From positions 186,001 through 250,000 of the forward strand of contig CANJCO010000001.1 in the NCBI GenBank assembly GCA_947473045.1: a stretch of 64,000 nt of DNA, given 5' to 3'. Positions within the stretch are counted from its first letter, which is position 1; each line of letters starts with the position of its first letter. Origin of the DNA: Myxococcales bacterium (lineage in GTDB: Bacteria > Myxococcota_A > Polyangia > Polyangiales > Polyangiaceae). Shown here piece after piece: positions 26,452 to 35,556 of the stretch. Both the position numbers and the translations under genes were made by a program. The notes beneath the pieces are model-generated. The model made no database searches. It saw only the letters and a program-made list of their open reading frames with translations, and had not been told where the DNA came from.

Positions 26452-27381
26452 GTGCGCCTACCTACACTCGCCTTCGCTACGCCCCGCAAATTGCCGAAGG
26501 CTCGCGATCTCGACGGCCGGGTCGTTGTGCTCGACCTCGCGTTTGCCTCCGAGGCATCCGGCGGCGGGTTCGACAAAATTACGCTGCCGCTCATCGATGG
26601 CCTCGGGCGCCGCCTCGCGATGTGGGTCGATCACCACGACCATCAGCGCCACGCCGACTACGCCGCCGATCCGCGCTTCGTCCTCGCGACCAAGGCGCAG
26701 CACGGAGCGTGCCCTGAGATGATCACGCCGGAGGTCGTCGCGCGCGCCGGGGCGGTCGATACCGTTGTCTGTCACGGTGACTTCGACGGCCTCTGTAGCG
26801 CTGCGAAATGGATTCGCGGCGGCCTGGAGCCCTACGCGGGCGCCGACGACGACGCGCGCGCGATCGACACACGAATCGGCGAGCCCGGACCTTCCGCCCG
26901 GCGCATCGACCGCGCGATTCGCGCTCGCTACAGCGACGTCGGACTCCTCGGCATCATTGTTCGCCACCTCGCGACCGGCCTCGCCGATGCTTCGCTCTGG
27001 GAGCCCATCGACCGCGCCGGTGCCGAGCTCGAAGTTCGCGAGCGCGAAACCCGAAAGCTCGCGGAAGCGTACGCCATCCTCCCGCTTTCGGGGCAGGTTG
27101 GGCCCCGCAACGCCGCTTGGCTCGACGCGTCTGCTTCGCACGGATCATACGACAAAACGCTGCTGCTTCTCATGGGACAGGAGCGCGCCGACATGGCGCT
27201 GCTCGTCGATCGCGACAACGTCTCGTTCGCCGCGCCTTTCAACAGTGGCTTCAATTTTCTTGAAGTGCTCGGCCTGTCGGGAGGCATGCCGACGCTCGTG
27301 TCTGTGCCCCGGGCGCGCCTTGTCGACGCCCTCGCGCGCCTCGGTGCGTCGCACGCGGACGCGGCTCGCCTCGTGGGGTAA
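26452..27381 (+). CDS. DHH-superfamily-like phosphoesterase with permuted motif order
   Basis: A 309-residue protein I cannot place in a named family. It contains an Asp-bearing strand (VVVLDLAF), then VDHHDH at about residues 59-64, and after that VVCHGDFDGLCSAA at about 105-118. These match motifs II, III and I of DHH phosphoesterases, but in the normal order the HxDxDG motif comes first. A circular permutation would explain it; chance resemblance is possible. The GTG at 26452 begins 40 bases from the divergent hisIE start. The C-terminal third is hydrophobic and Gly-rich, unlike the usual DHHA1 domain. Confidence 0.55.
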   Translation: MRLPTLAFATPRKLPKARDLDGRVVVLDLAFASEASGGGFDKITLPLIDGLGRRLAMWVDHHDHQRHADYAADPRFVLATKAQHGACPEMITPEVVARAGAVDTVVCHGDFDGLCSAAKWIRGGLEPYAGADDDARAIDTRIGEPGPSARRIDRAIRARYSDVGLLGIIVRHLATGLADASLWEPIDRAGAELEVRERETRKLAEAYAILPLSGQVGPRNAAWLDASASHGSYDKTLLLLMGQERADMALLVDRDNVSFAAPFNSGFNFLEVLGLSGGMPTLVSVPRARLVDALARLGASHADAARLVG

Positions 27382-27483
27382 CCGCCCCGCGCGGCCCTGG
27401 CATCAAACGCGTGCGCAAGCGGCGCGCGCGACCCGGAGGCTGACCGTGAAGTCGATGCGCTCGCCTGCTGCGGTCGTGCATCC

Positions 27484-27516
27484 GCAGGCGCTGCGCCCGC
27501 GCAGGCGCTGCGCCTG
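27484..27516 (+). repeat. Short direct repeat in the gap before the DUF2505-like gene
   Basis: GCAGGCGCTGCGCC occurs at 27484 and again at 27501; the second copy extends into a near-perfect palindrome (CAGGCGCTGCGCCTG, 27502-27516). The rest of the 181-base gap holds nothing I recognise. The hairpin loop would be too tight for a good terminator. Confidence 0.5.
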
Positions 27517-27562
27517 AAATAAAGGGGTCGCGTGCGGCCTCGCCTGTATTACTGTCGAATTT

Positions 27563-28069
27563 GTGCGCTTCGAGATTGCCCACGAGTTCGACGTACCGCT
27601 CGACGCGCTCGAGCTCGCCGTGCTGTCTCCCGACCTCTTTCTGCGCATGAGCCCGCGCCTCACCAGCATGGAAGAAGTCCGCCAGAAGAGGCACGCGCTT
27701 GACGCCGGCGTGCTCGATCGCGTGTGGGCCTATCAGGCCAACGTCAAGGTGCCCGTGTTCGCCCAGAAGGTGGTCACGCGCGAGATGCTCTCGTGGGAAG
27801 AGCAGAGCTCCTACACGCTCGCGACTCACTCGGCGTCGTGGGTGGTGGTGCCGCAGGTCAAGGCTGAGTGGCGAAAATACTTCCACGCGGCGGGGACCTA
27901 CCGGCTGCTGCCGCTCGCGAGCGGCCGCACGCGCCGGGTCGTCGAGGGCGAGCTGACGCTCAAGGTCCCGGTCGTCCAGTCGGTGGCGGAGCGGGCTATT
28001 TTGAGCGAGGTTCGCAAGACCTTCGAGGCCGAGGCCGAGACGCTGCGCGACCTCGCCACGCTGAGCTGA
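27563..28069 (+). CDS. DUF2505-like protein
   Basis: A 168-residue protein resembling DUF2505, a small domain of the SRPBCC/START-like hydrophobic-pocket type. The pattern includes FEIAHEFDVPLDALELAV at the start, a Trp/Tyr-rich middle (WRKYFHAAGTYRLLPL) and a final amphipathic helix. It has no signal peptide, so it is cytoplasmic, and its function is unknown. The start is GTG at 27563. It ends 16 bases before the SppA-like gene on the same strand and probably shares its transcript. Confidence 0.6.
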   Translation: MRFEIAHEFDVPLDALELAVLSPDLFLRMSPRLTSMEEVRQKRHALDAGVLDRVWAYQANVKVPVFAQKVVTREMLSWEEQSSYTLATHSASWVVVPQVKAEWRKYFHAAGTYRLLPLASGRTRRVVEGELTLKVPVVQSVAERAILSEVRKTFEAEAETLRDLATLS

Positions 28070-28075
28070 ACGTAC

Positions 28076-28080
28076 GGAGG
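28076..28080 (+). promoter_or_regulatory. Ribosome binding site that decides a GTG start
   Basis: GGAGG ends five bases before GTG at 28086. An ATG at 28084 overlaps it but is followed at once by a stop, so the GTG must be the start of the SppA-like gene. Confidence 0.8.
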
Positions 28081-28085
28081 CGAAT

Positions 28086-30626
28086 GTGAGGCGATCGCTT
28101 GTTTTGGTCCTCGCCGCACAGGTTTGCGCGGCGTCCGGTGTTGCTCCTCTCGCGCACGCAAGCGAGCCCATGCCCCGGCGGGCCGAGCGCGTTTTTTCGC
28201 CGGGTCGCAGCGCAGCGAGCGACGACAGCTCCGATTCCATCGCGCTAAACCCGGCCAATCTTGGGTTTTTGCCGGCGTACGAGGTGCGCTACGCGGGCGT
28301 GCGGTGCACCGGCACCCAAAAGGTGGGCTGCGGGCATGCGCTCGCCGTGGCGGCGCCCGTCGCGCTGGGCGTCTCCACCGGTTTGCGCGCCGACTACGTC
28401 GTGCCTCCGGTGGGCGCGGGCGCGGCCTACGGCGGCATCGACTACACGTGGCTGACGTGGGCCGTGGCGTACAGCCCCTCTCCATCGTGGTCGCTCGGCG
28501 CTTCGATTCAGCGCGCGCTCTCCACCAATCCACTCGTCGACGGTCTCGCGACGGCTTCGGTCGGGCTGTCCTTCCGCCCCGACCCCCACGTGGCGCTCTC
28601 CCTCCTCGCGCGCGACTTCACCCGGCCGACCCTCGCGCCGCTTCCCGGCGGCGAGCCGCTGCTCGACCGAAGCTACGTGTTCGCGGCTGCGCTGCGGCCC
28701 ACGGGGCGCCGCGCCTTCGAGCTTGGTCTCGACCTGAGGTACCTCGAGGGCTCGACGCAGGACGGCTCGGGTCAGTTCATCCCGCGCGCGAGCGTGGGCG
28801 TCGACGTGCCCGGCGTCGGGCGCGCACGGGGAGACGTCGAAATAGCCCATTTGCCGAGCGATGCGCGGCGCGGCGTGGTCGGCACGCTCGGTCTCGAGCT
28901 CGCGCTCGGGCGCGCGACCGTCGGCGCAGGCGCTCTTTTTGGCAGCGGGCTGGGCGCCTCTGCGACAGACGCCGAAGTCGGTGAGTTTATCACTGCTTCG
29001 TTCGCCGGAAACTACGCGCCGGGCATGCCCGCGGCAGCCCACGCGGTCTCGCTGCGGATCGAGCAAACGCCGGGCAGCAGAGGCCACGTCGCGCTGCTCA
29101 GAAAATTGTGGCGAATCAGCCTCGACCCGCAAATCTCAGGGGTTCGTCTCGACCTGCGCGCCGAACCGGCGAGCTCGTGGGCGCACGCCGAGGAGCTGGC
29201 CGACGCGCTGCGCGTGCTTCGTGCGCGCGGCAAAAAAACGGCCTGCAGCCTCGAAGATGCCGGAGGCCGGTCGCTGTACGTGTGCGCCAACGCCGACCGG
29301 ACGCTGATGAATCCAGCCGGAGGGCTGCGCTACTCGGGCATCAAATCGACGTATTTTTACCTTGCCGGCGCGCTCGACAAGCTGGGCGTCAAGGCTGAGT
29401 TTGTGCGGATCGGGGCGCACAAAAGCGCTCCCGAGCAGTTCACCAACGCGGCCGCCAGCGACGTGGCGCGCGCCGACCACGAGGACCTGCTGCGTGAGGT
29501 CGAGGCCGTGTTCGTGCGCAACGCGGCCGTCGGCCGTCGCATGAGCGAATCGCGCGTGCGCGAGGTGTCGCTGGCCGGGCCTTTCGTCGCGCAAGAAGCC
29601 AAAGACGCAGGATTCGTCGACGGATTTGCGTTCGACGACGAGCTCGACCGGGCGACGCGCGAGCTCGTTGGCAAGGGCACGCCGGTGGAGCGCTACGCCG
29701 ACGAAGTGCGCGCGCCGTCGGCCTTCGGCGTCCGCGACCACGTGGCGATGATCTACGTCGACGGCGACATGGTCGACGGCCGCTCCCAGGTAGTGCCGCT
29801 GCTGGGCATGAAGCTCGTCGGCTCCTACACGATGGCCGACACGTTTCGAGCCGCGCGCGAGGACGCCTCGATCAAGAGCGTCGTGGTCCGCATCGAGAGC
29901 CCCGGAGGCTCCTCGATGGCCGCTGACGTGATGTGGCGCGAGCTGTCGCTGCTGTCGGCGGCAAAGCCCGTCGTCGTGTCGATGGGATCGGTCGCTGCCA
30001 GCGGCGGCTATTACATCGCGTCGGCCGCGCGCGAAATTTACGCCCTGCCGCTCACGGTGACCGGGTCGATCGGCATCTTCTACGGCAAGGCCGATGCGAG
30101 CGGTCTCCTCGCACGGCTCGGCGTCACCACCGAGACGTACAAGACCACGCCCAGGGCCGATGCCGAGTCGATTTTTCGCGGGTTTTCGCCCGAAGAGCGC
30201 GTCGAGCTCGAGCGCAAGGTGGGTCAGTTCTACGACGTATTTTTGGGGCGCGTCTCTGAAGGCCGTCACCTCACGAGGCTCGAAGTGGACGCCGTGGGGC
30301 AGGGACGCGTGTGGACGGGTCAGCAGGCCCTCGAGCACAAACTCGTCGACAAACTGGGAGGTCTGCGGGAGGCCCTCGACGAGGCGAGAAAACTGGGAGG
30401 TCTCCCGGGAGACGCGCCCGTCGAAGAGCTTCCTGTGATCGAGGAGACGCTCCTCGAGCGGGTGCTCGCGTTGGGAGGTTCGCCCGCGGCACAAGGGGGG
30501 CAAGTGCTCCCGGTTCAGCTGCGTGACGCAGCCCGCGCCATAGCTCCCATGGCGATCTACGGAAACGGCGTGACGATGGCGCGGCTCGAGTTCGGCACGC
30601 TCGACGACGAGGGCGGCGGCGACTGA
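28086..30626 (+). CDS. sppA: SppA-type signal peptide peptidase with N-terminal barrel-like region
   Basis: An 846-residue protein with a cleavable signal peptide. Residues about 50-320 show alternating short strands rich in Gly and aromatic residues, like an outer-membrane beta-barrel. The rest matches the long (67K) SppA with two tandem clp-fold halves. The general-base Lys is Lys446 in RIGAHKSAPE and the nucleophile is Ser639 in SVAASGGYYIAS, both conserved. Typical SppA has one N-terminal membrane helix instead of the barrel. A 14-bp direct repeat (AAACTGGGAGGTCT at 30351 and 30390) encodes two LGGL turns near the C-terminus. Confidence 0.85.
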   Translation: MRRSLVLVLAAQVCAASGVAPLAHASEPMPRRAERVFSPGRSAASDDSSDSIALNPANLGFLPAYEVRYAGVRCTGTQKVGCGHALAVAAPVALGVSTGLRADYVVPPVGAGAAYGGIDYTWLTWAVAYSPSPSWSLGASIQRALSTNPLVDGLATASVGLSFRPDPHVALSLLARDFTRPTLAPLPGGEPLLDRSYVFAAALRPTGRRAFELGLDLRYLEGSTQDGSGQFIPRASVGVDVPGVGRARGDVEIAHLPSDARRGVVGTLGLELALGRATVGAGALFGSGLGASATDAEVGEFITASFAGNYAPGMPAAAHAVSLRIEQTPGSRGHVALLRKLWRISLDPQISGVRLDLRAEPASSWAHAEELADALRVLRARGKKTACSLEDAGGRSLYVCANADRTLMNPAGGLRYSGIKSTYFYLAGALDKLGVKAEFVRIGAHKSAPEQFTNAAASDVARADHEDLLREVEAVFVRNAAVGRRMSESRVREVSLAGPFVAQEAKDAGFVDGFAFDDELDRATRELVGKGTPVERYADEVRAPSAFGVRDHVAMIYVDGDMVDGRSQVVPLLGMKLVGSYTMADTFRAAREDASIKSVVVRIESPGGSSMAADVMWRELSLLSAAKPVVVSMGSVAASGGYYIASAAREIYALPLTVTGSIGIFYGKADASGLLARLGVTTETYKTTPRADAESIFRGFSPEERVELERKVGQFYDVFLGRVSEGRHLTRLEVDAVGQGRVWTGQQALEHKLVDKLGGLREALDEARKLGGLPGDAPVEELPVIEETLLERVLALGGSPAAQGGQVLPVQLRDAARAIAPMAIYGNGVTMARLEFGTLDDEGGGD

Positions 30627-30640
30627 CCGGGTGTCGCCGC

Positions 30641-31846
30641 TCAGGCTGCGCGCAGTGTGATGATCGCGATCGCGGGCGCGACGCCGAGGCGAATGGGCGG
30701 TCCCGTGGTGCCGAGGCCCGGGTGCACATAGAGCGTGCTCCGGCCCTTCTTGTAGAGCCCCAGGTGGTAATGGTGCGTGAGCCGGCTAAGCGACACGCGC
30801 TCGGGAAAAAACGGCAGGGCGATCTGGCCGCCGTGGGTGTGCCCGGAGAGCACGAGGTCGACGCCGCGTCTCTCGGCCTCGCGAAACCGCTCCGGATCGT
30901 GGGACAGTAGCAGCGCGGGCGTGCCTTCGGGCCGATCGCGCAGTGCCAGCGCCATGTCGTCGCGCTTCGTCCATGTGTCGTCGATCGCGGCGAGGTAGAT
31001 GGCCGCGTCGCCGCGCGTGAGCAGCGTGCCTGCGTTGCGCAGAACGTTCGCGCCGCGCGCGGTGATCAGCGATGCGAGCGGCTCGCCTTCGCCGAAGTAG
31101 TCGTGGTTGCCCATCGACACAAACGCCCCGTCGCGCGCGCGCAGTGCGCCCACGACCTCGGCGATGTCGTGATGAAATTCGATGCCGTTCGTGACCATGT
31201 CGCCCGTGACCACTGCCAGGTCGGGTTGCTCGCGATTGGCGGCTTCAACCCAGCGATGACCCCACGATTTCGGGGTGATCGCGCCGATGTGCAAATCGCT
31301 GAGCTGCGCGATGCGGTAGCCGTCGAACGCGGGGTCAAGACCACGAATCGTGATCTCGACGCGCTCGATCTCGAAGATGCGCCGACGCACGACGACGCCG
31401 TAGCCGCACACCACGACGCCGAGCCCGTACAGCCACATCAACCCGGCGCCGATCGACCCGCCGGCGGCGGCGCACGCGGGCACCACGATGAGCGACGGAA
31501 TCAGCGAAAACAGGCACGCCGTCCAGTGCACGTAGTACGGCTCATCGATGAGCAGCACATGCCAGCGCGGTTTGTGGTGATCGCTCATGCCGGTTCGTGC
31601 GCGCCCGAGAAACAGCCCGAGCCCCACCGTGAGCAGCGCCGCGCTCACCGCCCACGGATGGGGCGCTCCGAGCCTGCGCGCAAACTCGGCGGCGCCGATC
31701 GCCGGACCGATATGAGCCAGCGCCGTGACGCCCATGAGAATCCACAGAAATCGGGCCATGCGCGGCCTGTGGCCGATGGCGCGCGTCGCGGGTGGCGGCG
31801 GAGGCGGAACACTCTCAGCGGAGGGGTGGCTGCTACGGGTGGTCAT
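30641..31846 (-). CDS. Membrane-anchored metallophosphoesterase (YkuE/YaeI-like)
   Basis: A 401-residue protein. After a Pro-rich start come about four membrane helices, then a calcineurin-type phosphoesterase with the full motif set: QLSDLHIG, VTGDMVTNG, MGNHDYF, LLSHDPERF and SGHTHGGQ. Relatives act on phospholipids such as UDP-diacylglucosamine or have unknown substrates at the membrane. All metal ligands are present, so it should be active. It is convergent with the sppA-like gene, with only 14 bases between them, and follows the kinase gene on the same strand. Confidence 0.85.
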   Translation of the reverse strand: MTTRSSHPSAESVPPPPPPATRAIGHRPRMARFLWILMGVTALAHIGPAIGAAEFARRLGAPHPWAVSAALLTVGLGLFLGRARTGMSDHHKPRWHVLLIDEPYYVHWTACLFSLIPSLIVVPACAAAGGSIGAGLMWLYGLGVVVCGYGVVVRRRIFEIERVEITIRGLDPAFDGYRIAQLSDLHIGAITPKSWGHRWVEAANREQPDLAVVTGDMVTNGIEFHHDIAEVVGALRARDGAFVSMGNHDYFGEGEPLASLITARGANVLRNAGTLLTRGDAAIYLAAIDDTWTKRDDMALALRDRPEGTPALLLSHDPERFREAERRGVDLVLSGHTHGGQIALPFFPERVSLSRLTHHYHLGLYKKGRSTLYVHPGLGTTGPPIRLGVAPAIAIITLRAA

Positions 31847-31864
31847 GCGGATCGGCGGGACGCC

Positions 31865-33994
31865 TTACTGCAGCACGCCTTCGACCACCGCGCCATCGCT
31901 GCACACGGCACGCACCGTTCGCGTCCCTGCATGCAGCGCTACAATGTCGCCCGTGACCGGGAGCTCGCCGCTCATGCGAAGCCAAGCGTCTCCGCTGCGC
32001 CGCAAAATTCGGGTCTGCCGCGAGCCCGTCCACAAGCGGCCCGCGCTGCTGACGCAGAGGCACAGCAGATCGCGCGCGGTTTGTACCGCCTCGAGCCTGG
32101 GTCGCAGGTCCGCCGAGAGCTGGAGGGCGTGACCGCCGCTTCCGACGGTCGTCGCTCCCCCGTCGGACGTTGCGACGATCGCGTTCAAATCGCCCAGACA
32201 CAGCGCCCCAAGGTAGTTCGCGCCGCCGCTGTCGACGCCAACGAGGGCGCCCCGATCGCCGCACGCGATGAGCTGTCCCGAAACGGTCCGCGTTGCGGCG
32301 TGCAGACGGCTCACCGGCGGCGCGCCCAGCACGCGCGCGAGCGCGAGTTTGCTGTATTCTGCAACGATCGCTGCCGCGTCGGAGTGCGCGGTGCGGTCGA
32401 ACTGTCCGCGCGCCGGGTGCTCGCCTACGAGCGTAAAGGTCTCGTCCGAGTCGACGTGCGCGCCATGAAAAATCGCTTCGGAATCGGGGGCGTGCAGCTG
32501 CCTGTGGGCGCCCGTGGCGGACACGATCATCGCGAGCCCGCGGGCGCCAAAAAGCAGCAGTTCGCCGCTCGGCAGGGCTGTCACCCCGCGCACGTGCTCA
32601 GGGGTTAGCGCGGACGGCTGCGCGGCCGCCGTCCAGGCGCCGCGGTTCCAGCGCGCGAGGCCGGTCGGGCCCGCGGCGACGATCGTCTCGCCCGCGTCGA
32701 AGAACGTCGCGCCTGTTACGACGCCGGCCCGAATCGACGGAGTCGAGAGGCTCCAGCGCCACTGCTCGGTGGGCGCGGCTTCGGCGGACAGGCGGTGTTC
32801 CCCTGATCCCAGGCCCGGCCCCGTCGCCGGTACCGCAACCGCCGGCTCCGCCACGGCCGCCATGGGCGCGGTGCGCGCGTTGGCGCGGCCGATATGCGCG
32901 ACCGCATCCCGCCGCGCTGTGGTGAGCGATCGGGCTGTATTTTGGCTCATTGGCGAAGTCTCGGCCAGCGCGAGCGATGCCGGCGAGCGGGAAATCGTGG
33001 GCAGGGCCTCCGTCGCCGCGCGGAGCGGTCCTGCCAGTTCGCCGACCAACTCGCCGGCTGACGCGAAACGCTCGGCGGGGGAGGCCGACAGGGCCCTCGT
33101 CAGGGCGGCGTCGAGCTCCGTCACGCTCTGCGGCCGTGCTCTGAGCTCGGGGCACAGCGAGTCGAACGCTGACAGGAGCGTAGGCCTCGGCCCGTTGAGC
33201 ATTCTCGTGACGCAAAGCAGCGGATTTTCGCCTTCGCTGAACGGGAACGCCATCGTCGCCGTGAGCATCTCGAACGCGACCGCCGCCAGCGAAAACACGT
33301 CCGTGCGAGGCCCGACGCGCTCGTTTCCGTGTTCGTACTGCTCCGCAGGCGCATAGCCCACCGAAGCGCCTGCGAGGTTCGTCGTCCGGCCCGACGCAAG
33401 CTCCACGAGCTTCACGAGTCCGAAGTCGGTGATTTTCGCAACTTCGCCGCCCGCCTCGACTGCCAGCAGCACGTTCGACGGCTTGAGGTCGCGGTGAATC
33501 AGCTTGTGGGCGTGCACATGGTCGAGCGCATGTGCCATTTGGCGCAGGATTCTGCGGGCTCGCTCGGCGTGCATTCCCTCGCCCGGGCGCGCGTCGATCG
33601 CCTGGGCCAACGTAATGCCGTCGACGTATTCGAGCACAGTAAACGGAAGCGAGCACGTGCCGCCCGCTGGCGCCGGCACGAGCGCCGTCGCGTGGTCGAA
33701 GAAGCGCACGATGTACGGGTTCGGCGTGGCCTGCTGCGACAGCATGCGCAGCACAGAGGCCTCGCGCTCGAAGCGCTTCGCGCCCTCGTCCGAGAGGTGC
33801 GTCGGTCGCAACACTTTGACGATGACCACGACCCCGTCGGCGCTGTCGTAGTTCGCCGTGAACACCCACCCCTGGCCACCCTCTCCGATGCACTTCCGGA
33901 GAATGTACGTGGCGCCGCCGGAGCCATGGAGCTCCCTGCCGACGAGGCTGTCGCGCAAGGCGACGTGCAACACGTCCTGGGGGGTCATGGGCAT
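31865..33994 (-). CDS. Ser/Thr protein kinase with a propeller-like C-terminal half
   Basis: A 709-residue soluble protein. Residues about 25-330 form a Hanks kinase with GEGGQGWVF, Lys60 in VIVKVL, HRDLKPSN at 167-174 and DFG at 190-192. After a Ser/Ala-rich linker, residues about 415-709 show repeated units of about 45 residues with Gly-rich turns (for example VTALPSGELLLFGARGLAM), as in beta-propellers. Such repeats could bind a ligand or protein and control the kinase; no membrane segment is present. It lies immediately upstream of the metallophosphoesterase on the same strand. Two close starts exist (33994 and 33988). Confidence 0.85.
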   Translation of the reverse strand: MPMTPQDVLHVALRDSLVGRELHGSGGATYILRKCIGEGGQGWVFTANYDSADGVVVIVKVLRPTHLSDEGAKRFEREASVLRMLSQQATPNPYIVRFFDHATALVPAPAGGTCSLPFTVLEYVDGITLAQAIDARPGEGMHAERARRILRQMAHALDHVHAHKLIHRDLKPSNVLLAVEAGGEVAKITDFGLVKLVELASGRTTNLAGASVGYAPAEQYEHGNERVGPRTDVFSLAAVAFEMLTATMAFPFSEGENPLLCVTRMLNGPRPTLLSAFDSLCPELRARPQSVTELDAALTRALSASPAERFASAGELVGELAGPLRAATEALPTISRSPASLALAETSPMSQNTARSLTTARRDAVAHIGRANARTAPMAAVAEPAVAVPATGPGLGSGEHRLSAEAAPTEQWRWSLSTPSIRAGVVTGATFFDAGETIVAAGPTGLARWNRGAWTAAAQPSALTPEHVRGVTALPSGELLLFGARGLAMIVSATGAHRQLHAPDSEAIFHGAHVDSDETFTLVGEHPARGQFDRTAHSDAAAIVAEYSKLALARVLGAPPVSRLHAATRTVSGQLIACGDRGALVGVDSGGANYLGALCLGDLNAIVATSDGGATTVGSGGHALQLSADLRPRLEAVQTARDLLCLCVSSAGRLWTGSRQTRILRRSGDAWLRMSGELPVTGDIVALHAGTRTVRAVCSDGAVVEGVLQ
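32353..32363. repeat. TGYANNNTRCA site (TGTATTCTGCA)
   Basis: Inside the propeller-tailed kinase gene (minus); identical 11-mer to the cheA site although the proteins are unrelated. Confidence 0.6.
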
Positions 33995-34025
33995 TCGCGA
34001 TTCGTTTCGCGTTTCGACGGGAGCG

Positions 34026-34349
34026 TCAGCCCTCGAGCAGGGCGACGAGCTTTTCTTTGCTCGCGAGGCCGACGTGGTGCCCCGTCTTCTCGCCGCCCTT
34101 GAACACCATCACCGTGGGAACGCCCTTGATGCCGAATTTGCGGGCAATCGCGGGGCATTCATCGATGTCTAGCTTGGCAATCTTGTACTTGCCAACCGAC
34201 TCGTCGGCCAGCTTCTCGACGATGGGCGCGAGCTGTTTGCACGGGCCGCACCACGAGGCGGTGAAGTCGACGAGCACGGGCGAGGTGCTGTTGACGACCT
34301 CTTCGTCGAAGTTTGCGTCCGAGAGCGCGATTACGTTTTTGCCTGCCAT
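34026..34349 (-). CDS. trxA: Thioredoxin
   Basis: A 107-residue classical thioredoxin with the redox motif WCGPC, the preceding VLVDFTASWCGPC strand-helix, the cis-Pro segment GVPTVMVFKGG and a C-terminal helix. It reduces cytoplasmic disulphides with NADPH through thioredoxin reductase. The ATG at 34349 is set by the AGGAG at 34356-34360 and by the family N-terminus. It ends 32 bases from the kinase gene that follows on the same strand, so read-through into that gene is possible. Confidence 0.95.
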   Translation of the reverse strand: MAGKNVIALSDANFDEEVVNSTSPVLVDFTASWCGPCKQLAPIVEKLADESVGKYKIAKLDIDECPAIARKFGIKGVPTVMVFKGGEKTGHHVGLASKEKLVALLEG

Positions 34350-34355
34350 GAAAGT

Positions 34356-34360
34356 CTCCT
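34356..34360 (-). promoter_or_regulatory. Ribosome binding site of trxA
   Basis: AGGAG on the minus strand, six bases from the ATG at 34349, rules out the longer in-frame start at 34415. Confidence 0.75.
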
Positions 34361-34475
34361 GGGTGGGGTCGCGCCCGGTAGCGCAGTGACCAGAGCGGCA
34401 ACGTAACGCCGGCACGGGCGAAAATCCACGAGCGCTCGCCGATCTGCGATCGCGGTGACCCTGGCGCCGATTGCG

Positions 34476-35552
34476 TCAGCGATCGCGGCCGTCGATGACT
34501 TCGTCCGGCGCCGGCGTCGCGGCGTCGCCTGCCCGCGGGCTCGGCCGTGCCGATGGCGCCTGAGCGCCGAGACCGCGCCTGACCGCGCGCGCGATCTCCG
34601 GCGCGGATGCGGTTAGCGCGATTTGTACGGCGCTGCCGTGAGCGTCGATGCGCATGTCGTCGAGGGCGGCGCCAAGGCCGATGAGACGCACCCCGAGATC
34701 GCCCGCGACCGCCTTTCGTTTCCTCTCGAGAAAGTCGCGGAGCGCGCCGCAAGCTTCCGGGGTGTCGCAGACCGCGGTCGCGAGCAGGGCGTCTTTGCCA
34801 GCATCATCGCCGGCGCGCACCGACGCCGCGGCCTCGCGCACCGACAGCACGGCGTTGAACGTGGGGCCGCCGGGCTTCTGCCCCATGTCGACCTCATCGC
34901 GGAGCCTCGCGCGGAGCTCCGGGGGCAGAATCGCCGTGATGGTCAAAGCGGCGCCGCTGCCTCCCACGGCCTCGCGGAGCGCGGCGTGGCCATCTCTTTT
35001 TGTCGCAGCGCGGGCGCCCCGGCCATCGAACGCGCGCATCATTTCGCGCAGCCACGGCCCGCGGCCGATGAACAGCGGCGAGCCTTCCTTCAGCGCGATG
35101 CGCGCATTTTTTGAGCCTGATTTGTGGTCCTCGACGATCACGTAGCCGTCTTCGTCGTGCACGCTCGCGACTGCGCCGCGGGCCTCAAGCACACTGGTCG
35201 CGCACGTGACCATCTGCGCGCGCGAAAGATCGACGACCACCGCTACGCCGAAGTCGCCCGGCTCGCCGCCTTCAGGCACGGCGATCGCGGCTTCGCGAGC
35301 GTGGTCGAGCGGATCGAAGCCGCACGTCCGCGAGATGTCGTCGAGCTCGCCGCGCCCCACGAAGCCGAGCTCGGCCATCACCCCCGAGCGGCGTACGCGC
35401 TCGAGGTCGACCGTGATGACCAGAAACGACCCCTGGGGGACCGCATCGAACGCGCGCAGCGCAGGCCTCGGTGCGCCCGCAACGTAGCCTCCCGCGATGG
35501 CGGCCGCGCCGAGCAGAAGCAGCGCGATCAGGTTGCGGCGGCGCGTCGTCAC
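34476..35552 (-). CDS. Membrane-anchored exported protein of unknown function
   Basis: About 358 residues with one N-terminal membrane segment (LIALLLLGAAAIAGGYVAG) after three Arg, then a long exported region of mixed strands and helices. There is no motif I recognise. The pattern of repeated segments starting with Val-Asp and Leu-Ser-Arg-like strands suggests two similar halves, which I could not confirm. GTG at 35552 is chosen because it lies 4 bases after the stop of the kinase gene and just before the basic residues. Tight coupling to a membrane-bound kinase suggests it may be a sensor or target of that kinase. Confidence 0.6.
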   Translation of the reverse strand: MTTRRRNLIALLLLGAAAIAGGYVAGAPRPALRAFDAVPQGSFLVITVDLERVRRSGVMAELGFVGRGELDDISRTCGFDPLDHAREAAIAVPEGGEPGDFGVAVVVDLSRAQMVTCATSVLEARGAVASVHDEDGYVIVEDHKSGSKNARIALKEGSPLFIGRGPWLREMMRAFDGRGARAATKRDGHAALREAVGGSGAALTITAILPPELRARLRDEVDMGQKPGGPTFNAVLSVREAAASVRAGDDAGKDALLATAVCDTPEACGALRDFLERKRKAVAGDLGVRLIGLGAALDDMRIDAHGSAVQIALTASAPEIARAVRRGLGAQAPSARPSPRAGDAATPAPDEVIDGRDR

Positions 35553-35556
35553 CGCA

